In this document: positions 9,279-18,430 of the stretch, piece by piece | Position numbering within the stretch: the stretch's first letter is position 1 | Layout of the letters: each line of letters opens with the position of its first letter | Assembly: GCA_029250885.1 (NCBI GenBank) | Contig: JAQXEK010000018.1 | Span: 1 to 57,783 of the forward strand | Origin: Planctomycetota bacterium | Lineage (GTDB): Bacteria; Planctomycetota; UBA1135; GCA-002686595 | Reading direction: 5' to 3' | Length of the DNA stretch: 57,783 nucleotides | Notes under the pieces: model-generated | Told to the model about the DNA's origin: nothing | What the model saw: only the letters and a program-made list of their open reading frames with translations | Databases searched by the model: none | Program-made: the position numbers and the translations under genes

Positions 9279-10229
9279 CTAAGTCGACTGGTTTCCTTGT
9301 GTGTTTGAGGACGACTTGTCCTCTTCAATGATCTTCTTCATGCGCAGATTCGCATCGAAGATAGCCGTGAGCAGATCTTTCTTCTGGCCCACGTTGGACT
9401 CGGATGAATCGAGTCCTTGTACGTCTTGGTAGACCGATGCGACTCCCTCGGGGCCCTGAGATGAGAGAACCGAGCGAAGCTGCGCTTCCGTCCGCGAGAG
9501 CATGTCACCTAGCTTGGCCACGCGGCGCTCAAGCATCTCGTGGCGTGAGTCGCCGCTGCTCGAGTCCTCAAAGCGAGTCTCGACTTCGGCCATGATCTTC
9601 CCCAGAAGTTCTTGGGCCAGCAGAGCATGACCACCCTCGCCAGAGAGGGCCTGCTTAAGACTCTCCGCCAGGAGTGCGTCCTGGAACTGCGTGTCGCTGG
9701 GCGCGGGGACCGGGGCCCCGGGGGAAAGCTCTACCTTGGGCGCCACATCTGGGCGGACGCGATGGAATCGGTCGCCGCCTTTCACCGAGGCTAGGTCCGC
9801 CGCGTCTCGTGCGTGCTGCACCATCTTGTCGAAGGACGTGGTTCCATCTGCCGTATGGGCCAGCCCTATACTGACGGTGATACGCAGGGTTCGGCCGTCC
9901 GCTTCAAAGGTCAGGCCACGCGCTCCGGAGACCAGGCGCTCGGCAAGCAGGTCGGCGTGCTCACCCTCGATGTGGGGGACCGCCGCAAGAATCCGGTCGC
10001 CGTCGGGGTACCCCAGCAGGTCGCTGGCCCGGGTGGACGCGCGCAAGAGATCGTTGATCGCACTGAGAATCTCCTGGCGCGACTCCTCACCGTAAAGGTC
10101 GTGCAGGTACCCAAGGCGATCCACACCGATCTGCAGGAACGCTAGGGGCGTACCGAAGCGCACGGATCGGTCAAATTCGGCGACCATCAGGTGATGGATC
10201 TCGCGGGGATTGAAGAGGCCTTGGGACAT
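9279..10229 (-). CDS. Degenerate GGDEF-domain protein with C-terminal coiled coil
   Basis: The 316-residue protein has an N-terminal GGDEF-like domain (about 1-160): EFDRSVRFGTPLAFLQIGVD, a signature loop reading YPDGDR where GGDEF is expected, then ITVSIGLA. The GGDEF residues needed for cyclic-di-GMP synthesis are lost, so it is probably an inactive sensor or scaffold. Residues about 180-316 are low-complexity and then coiled-coil (MLERRVAKLGDMLSRTEAQL, DANLRMKKIIEED), suggesting self-association or filament binding. It is the first gene of a two-gene unit with the MamK-like actin 18 bp downstream. Confidence 0.75.
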   Translation of the reverse strand: MSQGLFNPREIHHLMVAEFDRSVRFGTPLAFLQIGVDRLGYLHDLYGEESRQEILSAINDLLRASTRASDLLGYPDGDRILAAVPHIEGEHADLLAERLVSGARGLTFEADGRTLRITVSIGLAHTADGTTSFDKMVQHARDAADLASVKGGDRFHRVRPDVAPKVELSPGAPVPAPSDTQFQDALLAESLKQALSGEGGHALLAQELLGKIMAEVETRFEDSSSGDSRHEMLERRVAKLGDMLSRTEAQLRSVLSSQGPEGVASVYQDVQGLDSSESNVGQKKDLLTAIFDANLRMKKIIEEDKSSSNTQGNQST

Positions 10230-10396
10230 GGTGCCTGTTGGAGGCAGAGTTGGGGAGCTGGATCAGGGTTCACGCAATCAGCGCTTGCACATTATCGGCT
10301 CGGGAGGACCCGAGTCTTGGCCATGAAATCACATTTAATAAGCAGGAAGGGACTCTGGGCCGGGTTTCCAGGCAGTCGTCGCGCTATGTTGGCGCG

Positions 10397-11581
10397 ATGA
10401 GCACCTATCTCGTCCTTGGTTTGGGTATGCAGGGGACTGCTGCGGCCCATGATTTGTTCCTTCATGGTGGCGCTACACGCTTGGTTCTTGTGGATTCTGA
10501 TCGCAAGCGCCTTGGGGAGGCTGCCGCGCGGCTGACAAGCCTGATGGCAGGCTCCCCGGTGGAACTGCAGACCCATGTGCTAGATGTGGCCATGGCACGC
10601 TTTGAAGGTGAAGACGAAGTATCGGCCGCCCTGGGAAGCCTGTTCGCCGGCGCCGAGCTCTGTATGAACTGCCTGCCCTACCGCTTCTCCCTGGCCATGA
10701 CGCGCTTTGCCCTAGAGCACGCCACCCACATTGCGGACCTAGGCGGCAACACGGCCATCGTCCGCGAGCAACTGGCCATGGCGGCAAGCCATGAAAACGG
10801 TGCCCATGTTGCGGTGCTGCCGGACTGCGGCCTGATGCCAGGTATGGGCAACCTGTTCGCGGCCCACGCTCTGGGCGAGCTGGGTGACTGCGAATCGATT
10901 CACATCCGCTGCTGCGGGCTGCCGACGGACCCAAAGCCGCCCCTGGACTACATGCTGCTGTTCAACGTGAACGGCCTGATCAACGAGTACTTCGGCATGG
11001 CCCAGGTACTTCGACAAGGCGAGATCCGCGAGGTGCAGACCTTCGGCGAGCTCGAGTCCATCGGCCTGCCCATGCCTAGCCACCTAGCTGGCGCCGGCCG
11101 CGACTTCGAGGCGTTTATCACGAGCGGCGGATTGAGCACCCTGCCCTGGTCTTTCGAGGGCCGCGTACAGGATCTCGACTATAAGACCGTGCGCTACGCA
11201 GGCCACCACGCCAAGTTTAAGCTGCTGAAGGACCTGGGCCTGTTTGCCGAGACTGGCGAGGGCCCCCCGCGCAAGATCCTTGGGTCCTGCCTCGAGGCGG
11301 CGCTGGATCACCCGGATGACGAGGACCTGGCCTTTCTGCGCTGCACCGCAAGGGCAGGGGGAAAGCAGCTCCAGCTGGAGATGTTCGACCTGCGCGATGG
11401 GGAGACGGGCTTCACGGCCATGGAGCGCACGACCGCCTATTCGGCGACTGCGTGCCTCTACGGGGTCCTGATAGGTAAGACCAAGGTTGGCGCGGGTCCG
11501 ATCGAGAATGCCGTGGACACGGGCTGGTACTTGGAAGCCCTAGGCCAGCGCGGGATCGGGGTGAGCGTCACTCGGAGCTAA
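10397..11581 (+). CDS. Saccharopine dehydrogenase-family protein, lysine 6-dehydrogenase-like
   Basis: The ATG at 10397 (394 aa) starts directly at the Rossmann fold (YLVLGLGMQGTAAAHDL), so upstream in-frame starts were rejected. A VLVDSD segment after the second strand suggests NAD binding. The middle (NCLPYRFSLAMTRFAL, HIADLGGN, LPDCGLMPGMGNLFA) matches the L-lysine 6-dehydrogenase/saccharopine reductase group, which oxidises lysine or a related amino acid at the epsilon or imine position. Its exact substrate cannot be read from sequence. It is divergent from the GGDEF/MamK-like operon, and the NUDIX-MBL gene follows on the same strand after about 100 bp. Confidence 0.75.
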   Translation: MSTYLVLGLGMQGTAAAHDLFLHGGATRLVLVDSDRKRLGEAAARLTSLMAGSPVELQTHVLDVAMARFEGEDEVSAALGSLFAGAELCMNCLPYRFSLAMTRFALEHATHIADLGGNTAIVREQLAMAASHENGAHVAVLPDCGLMPGMGNLFAAHALGELGDCESIHIRCCGLPTDPKPPLDYMLLFNVNGLINEYFGMAQVLRQGEIREVQTFGELESIGLPMPSHLAGAGRDFEAFITSGGLSTLPWSFEGRVQDLDYKTVRYAGHHAKFKLLKDLGLFAETGEGPPRKILGSCLEAALDHPDDEDLAFLRCTARAGGKQLQLEMFDLRDGETGFTAMERTTAYSATACLYGVLIGKTKVGAGPIENAVDTGWYLEALGQRGIGVSVTRS

Positions 11582-11684
11582 CCCTGGCAGCCTTGGGCCG
11601 CGGGTCCGGACAGCTTCGCGTGGCCAGTTGGGCATCGACTGGGATTTGCTCCCGGCAGGGGCGCATTTGCGGCAAGATAGGGGG

Positions 11685-13364
11685 ATGAGCGCAATGCAAA
11701 CGAAGAGAAAGACACCCCGGGCCTCGGCGGCCGTGATGCTTACGCGCGGCGAGGGGGAGGGACTGGAGGTCTTCTTTGTCAGGCGCTCGCCGAAGCTGCG
11801 CTTCTTTGGCGGATCTTGGGCCTTCCCCGGCGGTGTGCTAGACGACTCGGACAAGGCGCTTAACTCGCGAATGCCTGCCTTTCCAGGCACTTATCAAGAT
11901 CCCGGTGTTGGCGAGGGCGACCCCGACTTGGGGGCGCTCTTGGTGTGTGCATTGCGCGAGCTCTTCGAGGAGACCGGCGTTCTGCTAGAGCCCCTGGCAT
12001 CGGTGCTAGACCCAAAGACCGAAGTCGGACGGGACGCGCGCCAGAAGCTGCGGGCGGGCCTGCTGCCTCGCGCCGGAGCCACGGATGAGGCCATCGAGGA
12101 ATGGGAGCAGCTCTGCGAGCCCTTCCTCGCCGACGGCAGCTTGATTGCCCAGACGCGCCCGATCGGTCGCATCACAACGCCGGCCTTCCGGCCCCTGCGC
12201 TATCACACCCTGTTCTTGGCCGCCGGGCTACCTGAAGGTGAGCATCCCGAGGTGCTGACCGGCGAGCTGGAGCAGGGCAGCTTCAAGCGTCCGGGTGATG
12301 TGCTCGACGCATGGAACCGCGGCGAGCGCGACGTAGTTCCGCCGGTCCTGTTCCTGCTGGAGATGCTGCGGGACGAGCTGGCCTCCTCGGTCGCCGGGGA
12401 TGCGGGCATCGACGGCTTCTTGGTTACTGCCGGCGTGGCCCTGGGCAAGATCGCGGGCGGTAAACTGCACGCGGCCTACACCTCGCCGGGCATCCTGGCC
12501 GCGCCCCTGCGCACGCCGACTCTGCCGCCCGCCGAGACGACGAATACCTACCTGGTCGGCACGTCCGACATCTACATTGTGGACCCAGCGACCTACGAAG
12601 AGGACGAGCGCGAGCGCCTCTACGAGACCTTGGACGAGTGGCAGGACCAGGGGCGCCGGGTGCGCGGGGTGATTCTGACCCACCGCCACGCGGACCACAT
12701 TGGCAGCGCCTACTGCGTGTCCCAGCGTTACCGGGTTCCCGTTATGGCCCACGAGCGAACTTTCGCGGACCTGGATATGCTCTGGGAAGACCCGGAGCGC
12801 AATCTTGGGGGTCGTCCCGATCAGTTGGTCGAGCTCAAAGAGGGCCAGACCATCGACCTAGGCACTGCGGCCGATGGCAGCGAGGGCTGGCACCTGACCG
12901 TGCGCCACACTCCCGGCCACGCCCAGGGCCATATCACCCTGCACGACAGCCGCTATGGCACCGCCATAGTGGGGGACATGGCCTCGACTATCTCCACGAT
13001 CGTCATCGAGCCTGATGAGGGGCACTTGGCGACCTATCTACATAGCTTGCAAAGACTTATCGACGTCGCACCGGGCCCCATCTGGGCCTTGTTGCCGGCC
13101 CACGGCCCCTGGGTCTCCGACGGCGCGCGCCTGGTTAGGCGCTATCTCGATCACCGTGCCGAGCGCGAGGCAAGCTTGGTACGTGCCCTCGCGAAGGGGC
13201 TAGACACCACGGCAAGCATCGTGCGCAGCGTCTACGCGGATACGCCCGAAGAGCTCTGGCCCTATGCCGAGAGCTCGTTGCTGGCGGGGCTGATTAAGCT
13301 CGAAGAAGAGGGACGCGCGGTCCAGGCGGCCGATCGCTGGCTGCCGGTGCCCGAGTTGAGTTGA
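11685..13364 (+). CDS. NUDIX hydrolase fused to a metallo-beta-lactamase-fold hydrolase
   Basis: The 559-residue protein contains two enzymes. Residues about 8-240 form a NUDT19-like NUDIX domain, with FPGGVLDDSD and the box helix ALRELFEETGVLL. Residues about 270-480 form an MBL domain with THRHADHIG, the HTPGHAQGH histidine and GDMAS aspartate, closest in layout to LACTB2-type proteins, followed by a winged-helix-like tail (TPEELWPYAESSLLAGLIKL). NUDIX enzymes cleave nucleoside-diphosphate or CoA-type pyrophosphates; LACTB2-like MBLs act on RNA or thioesters. The fusion may couple CoA-thioester hydrolysis with CoA cleavage; that is inference. The ATG at 11685 is preferred over an upstream in-frame start. 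Confidence 0.8.
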   Translation: MSAMQTKRKTPRASAAVMLTRGEGEGLEVFFVRRSPKLRFFGGSWAFPGGVLDDSDKALNSRMPAFPGTYQDPGVGEGDPDLGALLVCALRELFEETGVLLEPLASVLDPKTEVGRDARQKLRAGLLPRAGATDEAIEEWEQLCEPFLADGSLIAQTRPIGRITTPAFRPLRYHTLFLAAGLPEGEHPEVLTGELEQGSFKRPGDVLDAWNRGERDVVPPVLFLLEMLRDELASSVAGDAGIDGFLVTAGVALGKIAGGKLHAAYTSPGILAAPLRTPTLPPAETTNTYLVGTSDIYIVDPATYEEDERERLYETLDEWQDQGRRVRGVILTHRHADHIGSAYCVSQRYRVPVMAHERTFADLDMLWEDPERNLGGRPDQLVELKEGQTIDLGTAADGSEGWHLTVRHTPGHAQGHITLHDSRYGTAIVGDMASTISTIVIEPDEGHLATYLHSLQRLIDVAPGPIWALLPAHGPWVSDGARLVRRYLDHRAEREASLVRALAKGLDTTASIVRSVYADTPEELWPYAESSLLAGLIKLEEEGRAVQAADRWLPVPELS

Positions 13365-13446
13365 CTAAAATCAAGTCCCCGATTCGTGCCTACGAAGTAA
13401 CCGGATAGGGCTGTTCTAAAATGGGCTGTTGTCTCAGATCATGTAA

Positions 13447-13641
13447 GTCGGCACACGCCGTATCCCCACCTTGAACCCGCGGACCACTACGTATTTTTCC
13501 GCCCCCAACACAGACCAGGCCATCTTCATCGGCATCGCACATTTGCTAATCGCTAACGCCACCTACGACAGAAAGTTCGTGGAGAAGTACTGCAACTTTC
13601 GCATGGACGAGCCGGAGCCAAGCCTGTTCTTCGCCTCCTGA
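13447..13641 (+). pseudogene. Remnant of a molybdopterin oxidoreductase (NapA/formate-dehydrogenase type)
   Basis: Translated from 13447 to the TGA at 13639-13641, this stretch contains PNTDQAIFIGIAHLLIANA followed by TYDRKFVEKYCNFR, a recognisable conserved patch of nitrate-reductase/formate-dehydrogenase catalytic subunits (the GTDxAxxxxIAxxI...FVxxxxNF region). It has no start codon, Fe-S motif or remaining domains, and a stop lies just upstream. It is an isolated fragment of a protein normally 700-900 residues long. It sits immediately before moaA, so loss of a former molybdo-enzyme gene beside a cofactor gene is likely. Confidence 0.6.
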
Positions 13642-13768
13642 GTAACCTTTTCGTCAGGGCTCGCTCTTGTTTATCCGCCCTTGACCCCAGCCGCACCGCC
13701 GAGCCCTTCTTTGCGCGTTTTTGAGCAGCAGTACGACTCCCCCCAGCGCCTAGCTGTTTAATAGACCC

Positions 13769-14827
13769 ATGAGCCTCGAGCCCTTCCCCGTCGACACGCG
13801 CCAGCGCCCCTTGGCCAGCCTGCGCGTCTCGATCACCGATCGCTGCAACCTGCGCTGTGGCTACTGCATGCCCGAGGAGAGCTACGAATGGCTGCCCGCA
13901 AAGGATATCCTCTCGTTCGAGGAGATCCTGCGCCTGACCGGGCTCTTCGCGGACACGGGGGCCAGGCGCCTGCGGCTCACCGGCGGTGAGCCACTGCTGC
14001 GCAAGGACGCCACCAAGCTTGTCGCCATGATCTGCGCCGCGAACCGCTTCGACGAGGTCGCCATGACCACCAACGCCCTGGGCTTGGCGACGAGTGCGGA
14101 GGCGCTTAAGGCGGCCGGCCTCACGCGCCTGACCGTCAGCCTCGACTCCTTGCACCAAGACCGCGTCAAGCAGATCAGCGGACGCGACTCCCTAGCCAGG
14201 GTGCTCGCTGGCCTAGACGCCGCTGCCGACGCGGGCTTCACCGGCACCAAGCTCGACACCGTTGCCATGGCCGGCTTCAACGACGACGAGCTCTCGGACT
14301 TCCTCCACTTTGGCGCCCAGCGCGCCATCGAAGTGCGCTTCATCGAATACATGGACGTGCCCGGCGCATCCAAGTGGACCTCGGGCAAGGTGATCTCTCG
14401 CAAGGAGATGCTCGCTCGCATCGAAGCCGAAGTTGGCGTCAAGCCCGAGCCCTTTGGCCACCAAGGCAGCGCACCGGCAGCCAGGTTCCGCCTTCCAACC
14501 GGCGCCACCTGGAAGTCCCAAGACCTATCCGGCCAGGTCTTCGGCATCATCGCCTCGACTACCGAACCATTCTGCGGCTCCTGCGACCGCTCGCGCATCA
14601 CCGCCGACGGCATGTGGTTCCGCTGCCTCTACGCCGAACTAGGCACCAACCTACTCCAGGAGCTGCGCTCGGGAGTCAGCGACGACCAACTGCGCGCCAA
14701 GATCCGGGGCACTTGGCAAGCCCGTACCGACAACGGCGCTGAGCAGCGATTAGAAAGAAAGATCCGCAAGGCCTACGAGCCCAAGGTCCCCGGCGTGCAC
14801 CTCGAAATGCACACCCGCGGCGGTTGA
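13769..14827 (+). CDS. moaA: GTP 3',8-cyclase MoaA
   Basis: This 352-residue radical-SAM enzyme converts GTP to 3',8-cyclo-GTP, the first step of molybdenum cofactor synthesis, in the cytoplasm. The N-terminal cluster motif CNLRCGYC supplies Cys26, Cys30 and Cys33. The GGEPLLR segment binds SAM. The C-terminal second 4Fe-4S site is CGSC with RCLYAELGTNL downstream, and the protein ends in the conserved Gly-Gly tail needed for catalysis. Length is close to family norm. It serves molybdo-enzymes such as the PaoABC-type complex at 22-26 kb. No other moa/mog genes lie beside it. Confidence 0.95.
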   Translation: MSLEPFPVDTRQRPLASLRVSITDRCNLRCGYCMPEESYEWLPAKDILSFEEILRLTGLFADTGARRLRLTGGEPLLRKDATKLVAMICAANRFDEVAMTTNALGLATSAEALKAAGLTRLTVSLDSLHQDRVKQISGRDSLARVLAGLDAAADAGFTGTKLDTVAMAGFNDDELSDFLHFGAQRAIEVRFIEYMDVPGASKWTSGKVISRKEMLARIEAEVGVKPEPFGHQGSAPAARFRLPTGATWKSQDLSGQVFGIIASTTEPFCGSCDRSRITADGMWFRCLYAELGTNLLQELRSGVSDDQLRAKIRGTWQARTDNGAEQRLERKIRKAYEPKVPGVHLEMHTRGG

Positions 14828-15051
14828 ATACGGCCATTTGGGCGACGGGTGGTAGGGCAAAATGAGTGGGCACCTTAGAGCTACAGGGCCCCGAGTGGTT
14901 GCATCACCGGGCTAAACAGCACCCCGCAGCTACTTTTGATTGCGTGACTCTGTACAGAAAATAGTCGCAGCGAAAAATGTCAGCCATGCCCCGAGTTGCC
15001 CCAAAAGTTGTCGCTGTGCACCCGCTGTCTCTATGGCTCGTAGGTGTTCGG
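14828..15051. other. Intergenic stretch with no supported gene
   Basis: About 220 bp between moaA and the small anchored protein. A weak 80-codon minus-strand frame overlaps it but has no family resemblance. I see no hairpin with a T-run. Confidence 0.4.
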
Positions 15052-15531
15052 CTACCACGGACGGAGTAGTGAGATGAGACTAATTGTGCTTCCAGAGTCA
15101 AGCGTTGTGCCGGTTCCGTATTTTGCCCACTCGTGTTGTGGGTCATATTCGGCGCGGAAATCGCTGGTGGTTAAATCGATGGAGGCGCCAACCTTCCCAT
15201 CGGACTCTACCCAAAGCTGGCTTCCCATCTCGTTGTACTTTAGGGCCACGTGTTGAAAGCCAGCGTGGACTTGATCAACCCAGTGGTGTTTTGGCTCCAT
15301 GTTGGGAGCGATTACGGTCAGCCGGTCGTCCGTTTCAAAACCTACGATACGCGCTTGGAAATAGACCTTGGTGCCATTGGGCAAACTGCCACCGATTTTC
15401 GGGCCCCAAGGAGCGTGACCTGTCAGCACTCGTCCAATCGAGAAGGGAATCAATAACACAACGAGCACGATGAGCGTGCCGAGGATGATTGGGTTTATCC
15501 TTCTTGTCTTTCGATGGGGCTTTCGTGGCAT
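15052..15531 (-). CDS. Small membrane-anchored protein of unknown function
   Basis: The 159-residue protein has a very basic N-terminus (RKPHRKTRR), one transmembrane segment at about residues 14-34 (IILGTLIVLVVLLIPFSIG) and a beta-rich extracytoplasmic part of about 120 residues. No cysteine or catalytic motif is visible. It lies on the same strand just upstream of the amidohydrolase gene. This region is less GC-rich than its neighbours. I do not recognise the family. Confidence 0.5.
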   Translation of the reverse strand: MPRKPHRKTRRINPIILGTLIVLVVLLIPFSIGRVLTGHAPWGPKIGGSLPNGTKVYFQARIVGFETDDRLTVIAPNMEPKHHWVDQVHAGFQHVALKYNEMGSQLWVESDGKVGASIDLTTSDFRAEYDPQHEWAKYGTGTTLDSGSTISLISLLRPW

Positions 15532-15569
15532 GCGTGCCTCTTCCGTACAACTTGTTTAGTCCCTAGCAG

Positions 15570-17381
15570 TCAAGGCGCAATGAAGATGGTCTTTCCGTCA
15601 TTGATCGTCTGGAGGACTTTGATGTCCTTGATGGAGCGCGATGGGACTTTCGTTGGGTCTCCATCGAGGACAACGAGATCAGCTTGCTTGCCGACCTCTA
15701 GCGATCCCTTTGTGGACTCCTCTCCGTGTTGGTAGGCAGCCCACAAGGTCATGGCCTTGAGCGCCGTTAGGGGGTCGACCCGGTGCGAAGCGCCAAGCAC
15801 AGCCCCGGACCGTGTCGTCCGATTAACCGCGCTATCCAGGATACGCATTGAATTGGGGAACGTGACCGGGGCGTCCGAATGGATGGTAAACGGTATCCCT
15901 GCATCGCGTAGCCAGCCGGTCGGGGAGATGTTCTGCGCGCGAGCGGGGCCGGCAACGGAGTCGCGGTGCCAGTCGCCCCAGTAGAAGGTGTGCATGGGGT
16001 AGAGCGCTGGAAACAGGCCGAGCCGCTTCAGCTCAGGGACCTGATCCTGCCTGAGGAACTGGCCGTGAATCATCACGTCACGCCTGACCTTATCCGGTAC
16101 TGATTTTTGCGCCTGCTGGACAACTCGAATCAGCTGGTCGATCGCCGCATCGCCGTTGGTGTGGGCAAGTAGTTGCCAGTCGTTGCTGTAGGCAAGCTCG
16201 AGAAGCTCAAGGGCTTCCTCATCAGTCATTGCCGCGTAGCCCGCGTAGTCACTGGACTGGCCTACGGGTGGCACAAGGTAGGGCTCACTAAACCAGGCGG
16301 TTTTCCCTTGTGGTGAGCCATCGAGTGTAATTTTGACTCCACCGATTCGGAAGCCGCTTGTGTACTCCGACGACATCAAAGGCCCGTGGATAAGTGGGTG
16401 ATCTGCAAGGGATTTGAGATCTGCATAGCAGACGATATCGACACTGAACGCTCCATTCGCAGCCATGTCTGGGAGCTTCTCGAGCGTTGCGAGGTCCGTC
16501 TTGCCCTCCTGGACCGTAGTAAATCCGTTTGCGATGTAGCTCTGCTGACCAGCCTGAAACAGCGCTACGTAGTCCTCACCCTCAAATTTTGGCACGAGTT
16601 GATAAACCAGCATGAAGTGGGCGTTCTCTTGCATGACGCCGCTTGGAGTTTTCCCGTCTGCCTCTCGTTCGATCACTCCGCCGGGCGGGTCTGGAGTCTG
16701 GGGGCCCATATCGACCATCTCAAGCGCTTTGGAGTTGTACACTGCAAGGTGCCCAGACTGGTGCATCACAAGAATGGGGAGTTCAGTAGATACTGCATCA
16801 AGCTCGTGGCGCGTCGGATGTCTTTGTTCTATGAGTTGTGAGTCGTCGTAGTTGAAGCCGATCGCGACGCCATATTTTGCGACGGTGGGAGAAGTCGCGA
16901 TGAAGTCCCTCATTGCGTCCTGTAGCTCCGGGATGCTGTTTACAGCCCCGTCAGGCGCTGGCAAGAGGTTGGCCGAGATGGCTTGCATCCCGACACCAGC
17001 GAAGTGGCTGTGAGCGTCGACGAAGCCTGGGAGGAGGGTCTTGCCGCCAAGGTCGACCACCTCTGTCTCGGGTCCTTGGTGGGGGATCACCGCTTCGCTC
17101 GTTCCTATTGCGATGATTATGCCGTTGTGCAACGCAAGAGCCTCCGCCCGAGGAGCCTTGTCGTTCATCGTAATAATCATGCCGTTTACGTAGAGCGTAT
17201 CGGCGATTACGAGCGAGGCACCTGGAGGCGGGGTGGCCGCACTGTTACCTGAAGGGTTGGGATCGCCGCAGGCCACAGACAGGGCAATCGTTGCGAGTAT
17301 CGGAGCCACCCTCTTAGAGAGACCCCTAAAGGGAACAGCGGCAAGGGAACGGGGAACAGCGTAGTGATGGGAGGCAGGCAT
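15570..17381 (-). CDS. Lipoprotein amidohydrolase (YtcJ/Amidohydro_3 type)
   Basis: The 603-residue protein begins with a signal peptide ending in a lipobox (IALSVAC), so it is probably periplasmic and lipid-anchored. The metallo-dependent hydrolase barrel shows YVNGMIITMNDKAPRAEA, GKTLLPGFVDAHSHFAGVG with the paired metal His residues, later LLAHTNGDAAIDQLI and IPFTIHSDAPVT, and a C-terminal KQADLVVLDGDP. These are typical of YtcJ-like N-acyl amide or amidine hydrolases. The substrate is unknown. It is transcribed leftward between two unrelated hypothetical proteins. Confidence 0.85.
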   Translation of the reverse strand: MPASHHYAVPRSLAAVPFRGLSKRVAPILATIALSVACGDPNPSGNSAATPPPGASLVIADTLYVNGMIITMNDKAPRAEALALHNGIIIAIGTSEAVIPHQGPETEVVDLGGKTLLPGFVDAHSHFAGVGMQAISANLLPAPDGAVNSIPELQDAMRDFIATSPTVAKYGVAIGFNYDDSQLIEQRHPTRHELDAVSTELPILVMHQSGHLAVYNSKALEMVDMGPQTPDPPGGVIEREADGKTPSGVMQENAHFMLVYQLVPKFEGEDYVALFQAGQQSYIANGFTTVQEGKTDLATLEKLPDMAANGAFSVDIVCYADLKSLADHPLIHGPLMSSEYTSGFRIGGVKITLDGSPQGKTAWFSEPYLVPPVGQSSDYAGYAAMTDEEALELLELAYSNDWQLLAHTNGDAAIDQLIRVVQQAQKSVPDKVRRDVMIHGQFLRQDQVPELKRLGLFPALYPMHTFYWGDWHRDSVAGPARAQNISPTGWLRDAGIPFTIHSDAPVTFPNSMRILDSAVNRTTRSGAVLGASHRVDPLTALKAMTLWAAYQHGEESTKGSLEVGKQADLVVLDGDPTKVPSRSIKDIKVLQTINDGKTIFIAP

Positions 17382-17548
17382 ACAGTCGATTGTAGGGCAT
17401 CGAGTGCTAACTGGGCCAGCCCGAAATAAGTGAGCTACCTGGAGGCCACGAAGGTGTAAGGACTTGGCAAGGTCGTCACTACAGCAGCACGACCTACGGA
17501 CAATCCGAACTTACACACGAACCGAGAAAAGTACTTCCAGACCTTAGG

Positions 17549-18124
17549 TTAGGTGCCCTCATGGCTCACTGTTAGCGTTCCATCGCGATTCACAGAAACC
17601 ACAGCTCTTCCGCCGAATCCGCTCGTGACGTACCCTTCAATGTCTCCCTGATAAGTGCCAGTCGGACCATCAGCAAAGAACTCGAGTACACCCTCGGACT
17701 GAATCCAAAAGGTCCGCTTGGCTTCTTCACCCGGTTCAATACTCCCAAAGGATTCAGCGCATCCTCCTCCGGACACGCGAACCTGGCGCAGCATTTCTGT
17801 GGACGAGTTGGTGATGACTACGGTGTAGGCTGTCTCAATCCGCTCTGCAGCAAATGCAAGGCCCGCAGCTACAGGAAAGTTTATGAGCAGTAGAGCGGCA
17901 CAGATAAATGCCGAGAGTCCTAGGGGCTCCTTGGCTTTGCGAGCCAGCCACCATGCTCTGGTAAGGACAAGCATGCCAACGGATACCAACACCAGCCCTG
18001 CGTAGATCGTCCAGATCCCGGCCACAATCAGCCAGTCCCACCCCGTAGCGATCCAAGTCGCAAAGATAACGAGCCCTATAGCTAGAGGCAGAACGGCGCA
18101 GACTAAGGGGGAACGGTAATCCAT
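17549..18124 (-). CDS. Membrane protein of unknown function
   Basis: From the ATG at 18124 (a GTG lies two codons earlier) the protein has 191 residues. Three transmembrane segments fill about residues 7-28, 34-56 and 70-92. The C-terminal about 100 residues are predicted extracytoplasmic and beta-rich, with SSTEMLRQVRVSGGGCAESF and GTYQGDIEGY. This layout resembles membrane-attached single beta-sandwich proteins. I do not recognise a family. Confidence 0.5.
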   Translation of the reverse strand: MDYRSPLVCAVLPLAIGLVIFATWIATGWDWLIVAGIWTIYAGLVLVSVGMLVLTRAWWLARKAKEPLGLSAFICAALLLINFPVAAGLAFAAERIETAYTVVITNSSTEMLRQVRVSGGGCAESFGSIEPGEEAKRTFWIQSEGVLEFFADGPTGTYQGDIEGYVTSGFGGRAVVSVNRDGTLTVSHEGT

Positions 18125-18130
18125 ATTCAC

Positions 18131-18430
18131 CCCATTCAGGGCTGTGTTAATTAGCGGAGAGGGTGTGTCTAACGTGCTGCTCCGAATGGTTCATCTAGGA
18201 TGAGGGGCAAGGCCGATCCATTAAATTCTCGGGCACTGCAGGAGGGTTAAGCGTCCTGCGCACATAAAACCTCTCGCTTGTGGCGTGCCAGTATTACCTA
18301 ATTTTTTTATTGACCGATATAAAGGCTAACTCGCTGCCCGCTAGGGTCGGCATCAAATGATCCCCGAGAACTGATCATCGCGGCCGGCAATGGCATGCTT
18401 GCGGCGACCGGGTTGGGCGGCTCTTTTCGC
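18131..18430. other. Intergenic stretch, no gene seen
   Basis: About 300 bp between the membrane protein and the glycosylase gene. It includes a T-rich run near 18302-18308 and is less GC-rich than its surroundings. No gene, tRNA or convincing hairpin is visible. Confidence 0.4.

Noticed and set aside
6888..10229. Magnetosome island
   Set aside because: Only a MamK-like gene is present; no MamA, MamB, MamE, MamM or similar sequence appears anywhere in the window.
14904..15146. 80-codon minus-strand frame after moaA
   Set aside because: No family resemblance, overlaps the anchored protein gene and no ribosome-binding site.
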